Source of the DNA: Pseudonocardia autotrophica
GTDB lineage: Bacteria; Actinomycetota; Actinomycetes; Mycobacteriales; Pseudonocardiaceae
Direction: 5' to 3'
Assembly (NCBI RefSeq): GCF_003945385.1
Contig: NZ_AP018920.1
Span: 4,588,001-4,652,000 of the forward strand
DNA length: 64,000 nt
Of this stretch, positions 50,243 to 58,943 are shown piece by piece. The translations under genes were made by a program, and so were the position numbers. Numbering within the stretch: the stretch's first letter is position 1; each line of letters begins with the position of its first letter. A model generated the notes under the pieces. That model was given only the letters and a program-made list of their open reading frames with translations, did not search any database and was not told the origin of the DNA.

Positions 50243-53212
50243 TCAGCCCCGTCCGCCGAGCGCCTGGCGCACCAGCTCCAGCGGATGCCATGCCGTCCGC
50301 CCGACGCCGTGGAAGATCTGCTGGCGGCAGGAGACGCCGGTGGCGGCGACCAGGGTGTCCGCGGACTCGGCCTCGATGGCCGGGAACAGCCGGTCCCGGC
50401 CGACGTCCATCGACGTCGCGTAGTGCTCGGCCTCGAAGCCGAACGAGCCGGCCATCCCGCAGCAACCCGAGTCGATCTCCGCGACCTCCAGGCCAGGGAT
50501 CCGGCGCAGCAGCGCGAGCGTCGCGGCCGTGCCGACCTCGGCCTTCTGGTGGCAGTGGCCGTGGTAGACGACCCGCCGCCCGCTCAGCCCGGAGCGCTCC
50601 GGCAGCACCAGCCTGCCGTCGTCGATCGCCTCGACCAGCAGCTCCTCGACCTGCCGGACCCGCTTCCCGACCTGCTGCGCCTCGGGTGAGTCGCCGAGCA
50701 GCGCGATCGTCTCGTCCCGCAGGGTGAACACGCAGGACGGCTCGCAGCCCACGATCGGCGACCCGGCCGGGGTGTCCCTGGCCAGCGAGGCGACCAGGCC
50801 GGAGGCCTTGCGGCGGGCGTCGTCGAGCAGGCCCTTGGACAGGCTGGAACGGCCGCAGCAGCCACCGGAGGCGAGCTGCACGTTCCAGCCCGCGGTTTCG
50901 AGGAGCTCGATCGCGGCCTCCCCGATGTGCGGCTCGGTGTAGGTGGTGAAGGAGTCGGCGAGCCAGGTGACGGTGCCCGCGGTCCCCCGGGCCGGGCTGT
51001 GCCTGCGCCGGCGGCGCACCAGGTCGTCGCGCACGAACCGGGGCAGCGGCCGGGCCGCGGTGATCCCGACCGTGCGCTCCATGATCCGGCGCAGGAACCC
51101 GATCCGGCCGGGCAGGTTGGACACCGGCGCGGTCGCCGCGCCCAGCCGGTTCAGCGTGCGGATCGCGCCGAACAGCCGGGACCGCAGCGGGGTGCCGTGC
51201 CGGGCGTGCTGCTGGTGCAGCGCCTCGGACTTCAGCGACGCCATGTCGACGCCCATCGGGCACTCGCTCTTGCAGGCCTTGCACATCAGGCAGAGATCGA
51301 GGATCTCGTGCAGCCGCTCGTCGGCCAGCGCGGCCGCCGGATCCGGCTCGGACAGCGCCTTGACCAGTGCGTTCGCCCGCCCCCGCGTGGAGTGCTCCTC
51401 CTGCAGCGTGACCTGGTACGACGGGCACATCACCCCGGCGGTGGTCTTGCGGCAGAGCCCGATGTTCATGCAGCGATCGGCCGCGTCGCGCATGCCGGAG
51501 GCCGATCCGGAGCCGATCACCTCGAACGACAGCGCCGTGGTCAGCGGCGGGGCGGGCGGCAGTGCGTCCCGGTCACGCAGGTTGTCTGTCATCGGCGGCG
51601 CGTCCACGATCTTCCCGGGGTTCAGCACGCCCGCCGGGTCGAACAGCGCCTTGACCTGCCGCATCGCCTCGTACAGCTGGTCGCCGAAGATCTCCCGGTT
51701 GAACTCCGACCGGGCGAGACCGTCGCCGTGCTCCGAGGAGTTGACGCCGCCGTACTCGGCGACCAGGTTCTTGATCTTCTCGGCGACCACCCGCATCGTC
51801 TCGACCTGCTCCGGGTCGGTGAGATCGACGAACGGGCGGATGTGCAGGCAGCCGACGGAGCAGTGGCCGTAGAACCCGGCCTCCAGGCCGTGCTCGTCGA
51901 GGATCGCGGCGAACCGCTCGGTGTACTCGGCCAGGTGCTCGGGCGCGACCGCGGTGTCCTCGATGAACGCCAATGGGCGCCGGGTGCCCTCACCCGCCGC
52001 CATCAGCAGGCCGAGGGAGGACTTGCGGACCTTGAGCAGCGCGGCCTGCTCGGCCGGGGTGACCAGCCGCAGCGTGTGGTAACCGTGCCCGTGCCGCTCC
52101 CACAGCGCGGTGAGCGCGTCCAGCTTGGCGACCAGCTCCGGCTCGTCGTCACCGGAGAACGAGACGAACAGCAGCGCCGCCGGATCGCCGACCAGGTGAT
52201 TGCCCAGGTCGGCGTACTCGATCTTCTGCCGGGACAGGTCGAGGATCGTCTTGTCCATCATCTCGACCTGGTGCGGCGCGCAGCTCAGCGCGTCCAGGGT
52301 CGCCGAGATCGCCCCGTGCACGGTCGCGAAGTGCCCGACCGCGTACACGGTCCGCTTCGGTTTCGGCACCAGATCAACCACCGCGCGGGTGGCCAGCACC
52401 AGCGTCCCCTCCGCACCGACGACGAACTTCGCCAGGTCGAACGGGTTCGCGTCGCCGTAGCCGGCGAGCCGGTCGAGCCGGTAGCCGCAGGCCCGCCGCC
52501 AGAACAGCGGCATCCCGTCGGCGATCGCCTTCTCGTTCGCGTCGACCAGCGCGGGCAGCTCCCGGTGGAGCCGGCCCTCCAGGGTGTCCGCCTCGGCCCG
52601 GCGCAGCCGCTCGGCCTCGTCGACCGGTTCCAGGCGGGCGGTGGAGCCGTCGGCGAGCACCACGTCGAGCGCCCGGATGTGGTCGATCGTCATCCCGAAG
52701 GTCAGCGAGCCGCTGCCGGCGGAGTTGTTGCCGAGCATCCCGCCGATCGTGGCCCGGTTACTGGTGGAGGTGTCCGGGCCGAACATCAGCCCGTGCTCGC
52801 CCGCCGCCTGGTTGAGCTGGTCCTGCACCACCCCGACCTCGACGACCGCGGTGCGGGCCGCCGGGTCGATCTCGACGATCCGGTTCAGGTGCCGGGAGGT
52901 GTCCAGCACGATGCCGGGCCCGACGGTCTGCCCGGCCAGGCTGGTCCCGGCCCCGCGCGGCACCACCGGAACGCCGAACTCGCCGGCGATCCGGACGGCC
53001 TCGGCGACGTCGTCGTGGCTGCGTGGGAAGACCACGCCCAGCGGGGTGATCGCGTACATGCTGGCGTCCCGGGAGAACAGGTGCCGGCTGTAGTCGTCGA
53101 ACGCGACCTCCCCGGCGAGCCGGGAGCGCAGCGCCTGCTCCAGGCCCGGGACGGTGGCAGCGTGCTCGGTGGTGGTGTGCCCGGTGGTGGTGCCGGTCAG
53201 CTCGGCGGTCAT
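50243..53212 (-). CDS. FAD-linked 2-hydroxyacid dehydrogenase fused to an iron-sulfur/CCG subunit
   Basis: 989 residues from ATG 53212. The N-terminal half is a PCMH-type FAD domain (PVVPRGAGTSLAGQTVGPG, TIGGMLGNNSAGSGSLTFGM) with the C-terminal FAD-oxidase segment (SVGCLHIRPFVDLTDPEQ, VNSSEHGDGLARSEFNREIF). The second half has two 4Fe-4S clusters (CMNIGLCRK, CLMCKACKSECPMGVD) and two CCG domains (ASGGCCGRSSLSKG, DSGCCGMAGSFGFE). It thus joins a GlcD-like and a GlcF-like subunit in one chain, as in some D-lactate/D-2-hydroxyacid dehydrogenases. With an aminotransferase beside it, oxidation of glycolate or another 2-hydroxyacid is likely. Confidence 0.92.
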   Translation of the reverse strand: MTAELTGTTTGHTTTEHAATVPGLEQALRSRLAGEVAFDDYSRHLFSRDASMYAITPLGVVFPRSHDDVAEAVRIAGEFGVPVVPRGAGTSLAGQTVGPGIVLDTSRHLNRIVEIDPAARTAVVEVGVVQDQLNQAAGEHGLMFGPDTSTSNRATIGGMLGNNSAGSGSLTFGMTIDHIRALDVVLADGSTARLEPVDEAERLRRAEADTLEGRLHRELPALVDANEKAIADGMPLFWRRACGYRLDRLAGYGDANPFDLAKFVVGAEGTLVLATRAVVDLVPKPKRTVYAVGHFATVHGAISATLDALSCAPHQVEMMDKTILDLSRQKIEYADLGNHLVGDPAALLFVSFSGDDEPELVAKLDALTALWERHGHGYHTLRLVTPAEQAALLKVRKSSLGLLMAAGEGTRRPLAFIEDTAVAPEHLAEYTERFAAILDEHGLEAGFYGHCSVGCLHIRPFVDLTDPEQVETMRVVAEKIKNLVAEYGGVNSSEHGDGLARSEFNREIFGDQLYEAMRQVKALFDPAGVLNPGKIVDAPPMTDNLRDRDALPPAPPLTTALSFEVIGSGSASGMRDAADRCMNIGLCRKTTAGVMCPSYQVTLQEEHSTRGRANALVKALSEPDPAAALADERLHEILDLCLMCKACKSECPMGVDMASLKSEALHQQHARHGTPLRSRLFGAIRTLNRLGAATAPVSNLPGRIGFLRRIMERTVGITAARPLPRFVRDDLVRRRRRHSPARGTAGTVTWLADSFTTYTEPHIGEAAIELLETAGWNVQLASGGCCGRSSLSKGLLDDARRKASGLVASLARDTPAGSPIVGCEPSCVFTLRDETIALLGDSPEAQQVGKRVRQVEELLVEAIDDGRLVLPERSGLSGRRVVYHGHCHQKAEVGTAATLALLRRIPGLEVAEIDSGCCGMAGSFGFEAEHYATSMDVGRDRLFPAIEAESADTLVAATGVSCRQQIFHGVGRTAWHPLELVRQALGGRG

Positions 53213-53261
53213 ACGGGGGCGTCCTCTCGCGCTGGTGCTTCTCCTCCGGTGGCGGCCGGGC

Positions 53262-54428
53262 TCAGGAGTCCTGCAGGACCTCCAGCGCGGCGTCCAGGCC
53301 ACGCCCGTCCACCGCGACGCCGGCCAGGCCGAGCCCCATCTGGACGCCGGCGAGCGTCCCGGCGAGCGTCAGGTCGTTGAACGAGCCCAGGTGCCCGATC
53401 CGGAAGACCCGCCCGGCGAGCCTGCCCAGTCCGGCGCCGAGCGACATGTCGAACCGGTCCAGGATCAGCGCGCGCACCTTGTCGGCGTCGACGCCGTCGG
53501 GCACCAGCACCGCGGTGAGCGCACCGGAGTACTCCCGCTCGTCGAGTGCGAGCACCTCCAGCCCCCAGCCGCGCACGGCGGCGCGGGTGGCCTCGGCGTG
53601 CCGGGCGTGCCGGGCGAAGACGTTCTCCAGGCCCTCGTCGTAGAGCAGCCGCAGCGCCTCGCGCAGGCCGTAGAGCAGGTTCGTGTTCGGTGTGTAGGGG
53701 AAGTAGCCGCGCTCGTTCGCCGCGAGCATCGGGCCCCAGTCCCAGAACGTCCGGGGCAGCCGCGCGGTGGCCGACGCCTCGAGCGCCTTGGCGCTGATCG
53801 CGTTGAAGCTCATCCCGGGCGGGAGCATCAGGCCCTTCTGCGAGCCCGCGACGGTGACGTCGACGCCCCACTCGTCGTGCCGGTAGTCGATCGAGCCGAG
53901 CGAGGAGATGGTGTCGACGAGCAGCAGCGCCGGATGGCCCGCGGCGTCGATCGCCGCCCGGATCTCCGGGATCCGGCTGGTCACGCCGGTGGAGGTCTCG
54001 TTGTGCACCACACAGACCGCCCGGATCCGGTGCGCGGTGTCGGCGGTGAGCCGCTCCGCGACGACCGCGGGATCCGCGCCGTGCCGCCAGTCGCCGGGCA
54101 CGAAGTCGACCTCGAGGCCCAGGCTGCGCGCCATGTCCTGCCAGAGCGTGGCGAAGTGCCCGGTCTCGAAGGTGAGCACCGTGTCGCCCGGGCTGAGCGT
54201 GTTGACCAGCGCCGCCTCCCAGGCACCGGTGCCGGTGGCCGGGTAGATGACGACCGGCCCGGTGGTGCCGAAGACCGGGCGGACATCGCGCAGCAGCTGC
54301 GCCCCGAGCTCCCCGAACTCGGGACCGCGGTGGTCGATGGTGGCCGCCGACATCGCGCGGAGCACCGAGTCCGGCACGTTGGTCGGCCCCGGGATCTGCA
54401 GGAAGTGCCTGCCGGCTGCGTACGTCAT
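53262..54428 (-). CDS. PLP-dependent aminotransferase, serine-glyoxylate type
   Basis: 388 residues from ATG 54428. The PLP Lys is in VAGSQKGLMLPPGMSF, the Asp is in LLLVDTISSLGSIDYR, and the N-terminal FLQIPGPTNVPDSVLRAMSA and WEAALVNTLSPGDTVLTFET match the serine-glyoxylate/alanine-glyoxylate aminotransferase class. It would convert glyoxylate to glycine with serine or alanine as donor. It lies 49 bp upstream of the dehydrogenase gene and is transcribed with it; a GTATAC palindrome stands before it. Confidence 0.9.
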   Translation of the reverse strand: MTYAAGRHFLQIPGPTNVPDSVLRAMSAATIDHRGPEFGELGAQLLRDVRPVFGTTGPVVIYPATGTGAWEAALVNTLSPGDTVLTFETGHFATLWQDMARSLGLEVDFVPGDWRHGADPAVVAERLTADTAHRIRAVCVVHNETSTGVTSRIPEIRAAIDAAGHPALLLVDTISSLGSIDYRHDEWGVDVTVAGSQKGLMLPPGMSFNAISAKALEASATARLPRTFWDWGPMLAANERGYFPYTPNTNLLYGLREALRLLYDEGLENVFARHARHAEATRAAVRGWGLEVLALDEREYSGALTAVLVPDGVDADKVRALILDRFDMSLGAGLGRLAGRVFRIGHLGSFNDLTLAGTLAGVQMGLGLAGVAVDGRGLDAALEVLQDS

Positions 54429-54490
54429 GGGTTCCCCTCCACGCTCGGTGCCCGCTGTTCCGCATCACGGAAACCGGGTCTCGCGCAATC

Positions 54491-54504
54491 GACGGTATAC
54501 CGTC
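54491..54504. promoter_or_regulatory. 14-bp palindrome in the aminotransferase/MatC divergent region, GntR-type operator candidate
   Basis: GACGGTATACCGTC is a perfect palindrome with a GTATAC core, the form bound by many FCD-type GntR regulators. A partial copy (CGTCGATACGG) follows ten bases later. It lies in the 155-bp region between divergent genes and is close in sequence to a site ahead of the GntR gene (57,531-57,541). Confidence 0.6.
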
Positions 54505-54583
54505 TACAGTCTGCCGTCGATACGGTACTTCCCGAACATCCCTGAACCCTGACTGCGTCAATGCCGACCACAGAGGATCAACG

Positions 54584-55960
54584 ATGTCCATCGAACTCAT
54601 CACCGTCGTGGCCCTGGGCCTGGTGTTCCTGATAGCGACGGCGCTGCCCGTGCACATGGGGGCGCTGGCCTTCGTCGCGGCCTTCGTCGTCGGGACGGCG
54701 TTCGTCGGGGAGGACACCGACGACATCGTCGGCGGCTTCCCGGGGGACCTGTTCGTCATCCTGGTGGGGGTGACGTTCCTGTTCGCGATCGCGAAGGGGA
54801 ACGGCACCGTCGACCGGCTCGTCCAGCTCGCGGTACGCGCCGTCGGCGGCCGGATCGCCCTGATCCCGTGGGTGATGTTCCTGGTCACCGCGGTACTGAC
54901 CGCGGCGGGCGCGGTGGTCCCCGCGGCCGTCGCGATCATCGCCCCGATCGGGATGGGCTTCGCCCTGCGCTACCGGATCAACCCGATGCTGATGGGCCTG
55001 CTCATCATCAACGGCGCCACCGCGGGCGGCTTCTCGCCGATCAGCATCTTCGGCAGCATCGTCAACGGCGTGGTCAGCCGGAACGGGCTGCCCAGCAACC
55101 CCGGGCTGCTGTTCGTCTCGTCGTTCGTGTTCAACCTGCTGCTCAGCATCGTCGTGTTCTTCATGTTCGGCGGCCGTGAGCTGATGCGCCGCTCCGCGGA
55201 CAACGCCACGCTCGGCGGACCCGGCCGGATCGCGGTCGCGGCCGAGCCCGGCACCTCGGTGGCACTCGGCGGCGGCGCCGTCGGTCACTCCCGCACCGCG
55301 CCCACGACCACCACCGGCAGCGGGAACGGGGACGGGGACCCGGACGACACCGCGCACCTCCCGCTGGAACGCGACCACATCATGACCATCCTCGGCCTGG
55401 TGTTCCTGGCCGTCGGTGCACTGGCCTTCGGTCTCGACGTCGGCTTCACCGCACTCACCGTCGCGGTGGTGCTGTCGCTGATCTCGCCGACCTCGGCGAA
55501 GGCAGCGGTCGGCCAGGTCGCCTGGCCGACGGTCCTGCTGATCTGCGGCATCGTGACGTTCGTGGCCCTGATGGAACGGGTCGGCACGATCGACTGGCTC
55601 GGCAACCTGGTGACCCGGATCGGCGCTCCGCTGTTCGCCGCGATCCTGATCTGCCTGATCGGCGCGGTCGTCTCCGCGTTCGCCTCGACCACCGGCATCC
55701 TGGGCGCGCTGATCCCGCTGGCCGTGCCGTTCCTGCTGGCCGGTGAGATCGGCCCGATCGGGCTGATCATCGCGCTGTCGATCTCGTCGTCGGTGGTCGA
55801 CTCGTCGCCGTTCTCCACCAGCGGCGCGCTGGTCGTCGCGAACGCGCCGGCCGAGCAGACCGACCGGGTGTTCCGCGGCCTGATGATCTGGGGCTTCAGC
55901 ATGTGCGCCGTCGCACCGCTGCTCAGCTGGCTGATCTTCGTCGTGCCCGGCTGGGGCTGA
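54584..55960 (+). CDS. MatC/SLC13-like carboxylate transporter
   Basis: 458 residues from ATG 54584, with AGAGGA seven bases upstream. About eleven membrane segments surround a central hydrophilic loop (about 200-265). IELITVVALGLVFLIATALP, GFPGDLFVILVGVTFLFAIA, NGATAGGFSPISIFGSIVNG and SSVVDSSPFSTSGALVVANA resemble the MatC dicarboxylate/malonate carrier family. It probably imports the acid handled by the neighbouring enzymes. Confidence 0.85.
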   Translation: MSIELITVVALGLVFLIATALPVHMGALAFVAAFVVGTAFVGEDTDDIVGGFPGDLFVILVGVTFLFAIAKGNGTVDRLVQLAVRAVGGRIALIPWVMFLVTAVLTAAGAVVPAAVAIIAPIGMGFALRYRINPMLMGLLIINGATAGGFSPISIFGSIVNGVVSRNGLPSNPGLLFVSSFVFNLLLSIVVFFMFGGRELMRRSADNATLGGPGRIAVAAEPGTSVALGGGAVGHSRTAPTTTTGSGNGDGDPDDTAHLPLERDHIMTILGLVFLAVGALAFGLDVGFTALTVAVVLSLISPTSAKAAVGQVAWPTVLLICGIVTFVALMERVGTIDWLGNLVTRIGAPLFAAILICLIGAVVSAFASTTGILGALIPLAVPFLLAGEIGPIGLIIALSISSSVVDSSPFSTSGALVVANAPAEQTDRVFRGLMIWGFSMCAVAPLLSWLIFVVPGWG

Positions 55961-56697
55961 TGACGGGCGGGGTCCAGTCCGTCGCCCGCGCGTTCGGCAT
56001 CCTGGAGGTGCTCGCCGGATCCGACGGCGAGCTCTCGGTCAGCGAGCTGGCCCAGGCGTCCGGGCTGCCGCTGCCGACCATCCACCGGCTCGTCCGGACG
56101 CTGGTCGATCTCGGCCACGTCCATCAGCTGCCCAACCGCCGCTACACCCTCGGGCCCGGCCTGATCGGGCTCGGGGACCGGGCGTCGCGGCTGCTCGGCG
56201 CCCGGGTCGGGACGGATCTGGCGTCACTCGCCGAGCGGATCGGCGAGACCGCGAACATGGCGGTGCTCGACGGCGAACGGGCCGTCTACACCGCGCAGGT
56301 GCCGTCCCGGCACTCGATGCGGACCTTCACCGAGGTCGGACGGCGGGTCTTCCTGCACAGCACCGGGGTGGGCAAGGCACTGCTCGCGCAGCTGCCCGCC
56401 GGGGAGGCCCGGCGGCTGCTGGAGACCGCCGGGATGCCGGGCCAGACCGGCTACACCGTGGTCGACGTCGAGACGCTGCTCGACGAGCTGGACGCGATCC
56501 GGCTGGCCGGTCACGCGGTCGACGCCGAGGAGCAGGAGGACGGCGTGTTCTGCGTCGCCGTCCCGGTCCCCGGGGCGCCGAGCCCGGCCGCGATCTCGGT
56601 GTCCGGTCCGACCAGCCGGTTCTTCGCCGACCGCACCGAGGAGGCGGCCACCCTGCTGCGCGAGGCCGCCACCCGGCTGGCCGGGCGGTTCGCATGA
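55960..56697 (+). CDS. IclR-family transcriptional regulator
   Basis: 245 residues from ATG 55960, which overlaps the transporter stop by one base (TGATG). The winged helix is SVARAFGILEVLAGSDGELS, then VSELAQASGLPLPTIHRLVR, and the effector domain has LFLHSTGVGKALLAQLP-like text (VFLHSTGVGKALLAQL) and DGVFCVAVPVPGAPSPAAIS. It is coupled to the transporter and probably controls uptake, in parallel with the GntR regulator. Confidence 0.9.
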   Translation: MTGGVQSVARAFGILEVLAGSDGELSVSELAQASGLPLPTIHRLVRTLVDLGHVHQLPNRRYTLGPGLIGLGDRASRLLGARVGTDLASLAERIGETANMAVLDGERAVYTAQVPSRHSMRTFTEVGRRVFLHSTGVGKALLAQLPAGEARRLLETAGMPGQTGYTVVDVETLLDELDAIRLAGHAVDAEEQEDGVFCVAVPVPGAPSPAAISVSGPTSRFFADRTEEAATLLREAATRLAGRFA

Positions 56698-56762
56698 GCC
56701 CGGCTCGCCGGGTGGTCCGGACGGCTCCGGCCGGTCGGTACCGCCGGTCGCGTCCGGCCGGG

Positions 56763-57500
56763 TCAGGAACGGCCGCGACGGCGGGCGAGCCACTCCTCGG
56801 ACTCCGGGCTACCGCCGTCGAGCTGATCGACGACGTCGAGCAGGAACGATCCGTGACCGTGCTCGGTGAGGGCCTGCTGCACGATCTGCGGGTCGCCGTC
56901 CTCGATCACGGCCAGCAGCTCCCGGTGCCGCTCGACGTTCTCCAGCAGGCTCTCCCGGTCGCGCCGGGCGGTCCGGTTCAGCGCCATGCAGAGCTGCAGC
57001 TGCGAGGACAGCGCGCGATAGGCGTCGGTGAGCCGGGAGTGCCCGGCGAGATCGACGACGGCGAGATGGAAGTCGAACTTGCGCTGCAGGAACCGGCTCT
57101 CGTCGGCCTCGCGGGCGGTCTCGGAGAACGACCGCAGCGCGTCGTGGCAGCGGGCCAGCCGGGCGGGCGAGCGCACCGGGATCCCGAGCCGGACGGCGAT
57201 CGACTCCAGCTCCTCGCGCAGCGTCACGATCTCGTAGACGTCGTGCCGGCTCAGCCTGCGGACGGTGGCGCCGCGCCGGGGATGCGAGGCGACCAGCCCC
57301 TCGTGCCCGAGCCGTTGCAGCGCCTCGCGCAGCGGCGGCCGGGACACCCCCAGCCGCTCGGTGAGCCGCGCCTCCACCAGCCGCTCGCCCAGTGCGAGCT
57401 CGCCGGAGAAGATCATCGCCCGGATCGCGTCGGTCGCGAGATCGGCCATGCTCGGCGGCACGACGATCCGCCCCGACAATCCGGACTGCACCGCGGTCAT
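56763..57500 (-). CDS. GntR-family (FCD-type) transcriptional regulator
   Basis: 245 residues from ATG 57500. The winged helix is DLATDAIRAMIFSGELALGE, then LTERLGVSRPPLREALQRLG. The FCD effector domain has DFHLAVVDLAGHSRL and ERHRELLAVIEDGDPQ, which carry His ligands for a metal. It is divergent from the CoA-transferase gene with a GTATAC-type site in between, indicating autoregulation. Confidence 0.9.
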   Translation of the reverse strand: MTAVQSGLSGRIVVPPSMADLATDAIRAMIFSGELALGERLVEARLTERLGVSRPPLREALQRLGHEGLVASHPRRGATVRRLSRHDVYEIVTLREELESIAVRLGIPVRSPARLARCHDALRSFSETAREADESRFLQRKFDFHLAVVDLAGHSRLTDAYRALSSQLQLCMALNRTARRDRESLLENVERHRELLAVIEDGDPQIVQQALTEHGHGSFLLDVVDQLDGGSPESEEWLARRRGRS

Positions 57501-57530
57501 CGTCACCACCTCGATTCGGACAGCTACCCG

Positions 57531-57541
57531 TATACCGTATA
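57531..57541. promoter_or_regulatory. GTATAC-type palindrome between the GntR and CaiB genes
   Basis: TATAC, one base, GTATA is an AT-rich odd palindrome in otherwise GC-rich DNA, 31-41 bp upstream of the GntR start and 42-52 bp before the CaiB start. It shares the GTATACCGT core with the 54,491 site. Confidence 0.55.
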
Positions 57542-57582
57542 ACAGGCCGCCGCGGCGGCCGCAGGAACCAGGAGCACCCCGT

Positions 57583-58761
57583 ATGACGACGGACCCTCCC
57601 CTGACCGGGCTACTCGTGCTCGAGGTCGGCGCCTTCATGGCCGCCCCGTTCGCCACCATGCAGCTGGCCGACCTGGGCGCCCGGGTCGTCAAGGTCGAGC
57701 CGCCCGGCGCCGGCGACCCGACCCGGTCCGCGGGACCGTTCCTGGACGGCGAGAGCTCCCCGTTCCTGCGGTTGAACCGGAACAAGGAGTCGGTCGCGCT
57801 CGACCTGAAGGACGAGCGCGGCCGGGACGCCTTCCTCTCGCTGGCCGACCGGGCCGACGTCGTGGTCGAGAACCTGCGGCCCGGCGCGATGGACCGGCTC
57901 GGACTGGGCGCCGATGTGCTGCGCGAGCGACGCCCGGAGCTGGTCTACGCCTCGGCGTCGGGCTGGGGGCAGGACGGGCCGGCCGCCGGGCGCGCCGGAC
58001 TGGACATCATGGCCCAGGCGGCGAGCGGGCTGATGAGCGTCACCGGGGAACCCGGCGGCGACCCGGTCAAGGTCGGCGTGCCGGTCTGCGACCTGGTCAC
58101 CGGGCTGTACGTGGCGCTCGCGGTGACCGCGGCGCTGCGCGAGCGGGATCGCTCCGGTGTCGGTCAGCACATCGACGTGTCGCTGCTGGAGTCCGGCGTG
58201 TCACTCGCGGTGTGGGAGGCCGGGATGTACTTCGGCGACGGCGAGGTGCCCGTCCGGCACGGCTCCGCGCACCAGCGCTATGCGCCCTACCAGGCCGTCC
58301 GCACCGCAGACGGCTACGTGACGGTGGGCGCGAACACCGAGCGGTTGTGGTCGTCGCTGTGCGACGCGCTCGGGCTGGGGGCGCTGCGCGAGGACCCGCG
58401 GTTCGCCGACAGCACCGCCCGGATGGCGGCACGCGACGAGCTGATCGCGGCGATCGAGCAATCCACGACCACGATGCCGACGACGGAGGTGCGCGCGGCA
58501 CTGGACGCAGCCGGTGTCCCCTGCGCGCCGATCGCCGGCTACGACGAGGTGTTCGAGGATCCGGTGCTGCGCGAGCGCGGCTTCCTCTGGGAGGCCGAGC
58601 ACCCCGGGCTCGGGCCGGTCCGTCAGCTCGGCTCGCCGATGCGCTTCTCCCGCACCCCGGCCCGGCGCGGGAACCCCGGCCCCGCACTCGGCTCGGCGAC
58701 CTCCGCCGTGCTCGCCGAGCTCGCCGGTCCCGCCGTGGATCCGGACCTGCCGGACCGCTGA
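57583..58761 (+). CDS. CaiB/BaiF (type III) CoA-transferase
   Basis: 392 residues from ATG 57583, with GGAGC eight bases upstream. LLVLEVGAFMAAPFATMQLA, DLGARVVKVEPPGAGDPTR, NRNKESVALDLKDERGRD and VVVENLRPGAMDRLGLG, with the conserved Asp in GRAGLDIMAQAASGLMS, are the type III signatures. It moves CoA between carboxylic acids. With the MatC-like importer it probably activates the imported acid. Confidence 0.9.
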   Translation: MTTDPPLTGLLVLEVGAFMAAPFATMQLADLGARVVKVEPPGAGDPTRSAGPFLDGESSPFLRLNRNKESVALDLKDERGRDAFLSLADRADVVVENLRPGAMDRLGLGADVLRERRPELVYASASGWGQDGPAAGRAGLDIMAQAASGLMSVTGEPGGDPVKVGVPVCDLVTGLYVALAVTAALRERDRSGVGQHIDVSLLESGVSLAVWEAGMYFGDGEVPVRHGSAHQRYAPYQAVRTADGYVTVGANTERLWSSLCDALGLGALREDPRFADSTARMAARDELIAAIEQSTTTMPTTEVRAALDAAGVPCAPIAGYDEVFEDPVLRERGFLWEAEHPGLGPVRQLGSPMRFSRTPARRGNPGPALGSATSAVLAELAGPAVDPDLPDR

Positions 58762-58765
58762 GCCC

Positions 58766-58816
58766 CCGCACAGCCGAGCCCGCCGCACAGCCGAGCCCGC
58801 CGCACAGCCGAGCCCC
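58766..58816. repeat. 17-bp tandem repeat, three copies, after the CaiB gene
   Basis: CCGCACAGCCGAGCCCG is repeated three times head to tail starting five bases after the CaiB stop codon. Confidence 0.8.
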
Positions 58817-58890
58817 CGGCCAACCGAGCCCGCCGGACCCCCGGCCCGACCGGACCCAGCCGGCACACCCGGGCCGACCGGGCCCGCCGC

Positions 58891-58943
58891 CGGCCGGGTC
58901 AGTGCCGGCCGGGTCAGTGCCGGCCGGGTCAGTGCCGGCCGGG
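58891..58943. repeat. 15-bp tandem repeat carrying duplicated stop codons of the GT2 gene
   Basis: Three perfect copies of CGGCCGGGTCAGTGC and a fourth partial copy cover the last codons and stop of the minus-strand GT2 gene. Each full unit encodes PGRH and a TGA, so reading through one stop meets another in frame. Confidence 0.85.

Noticed and set aside
50927..53380. 817-codon open frame opposite the dehydrogenase fusion
   Set aside because: Low-complexity Arg/Gly/His-rich translation without motifs; the opposite strand has a complete, motif-rich enzyme.
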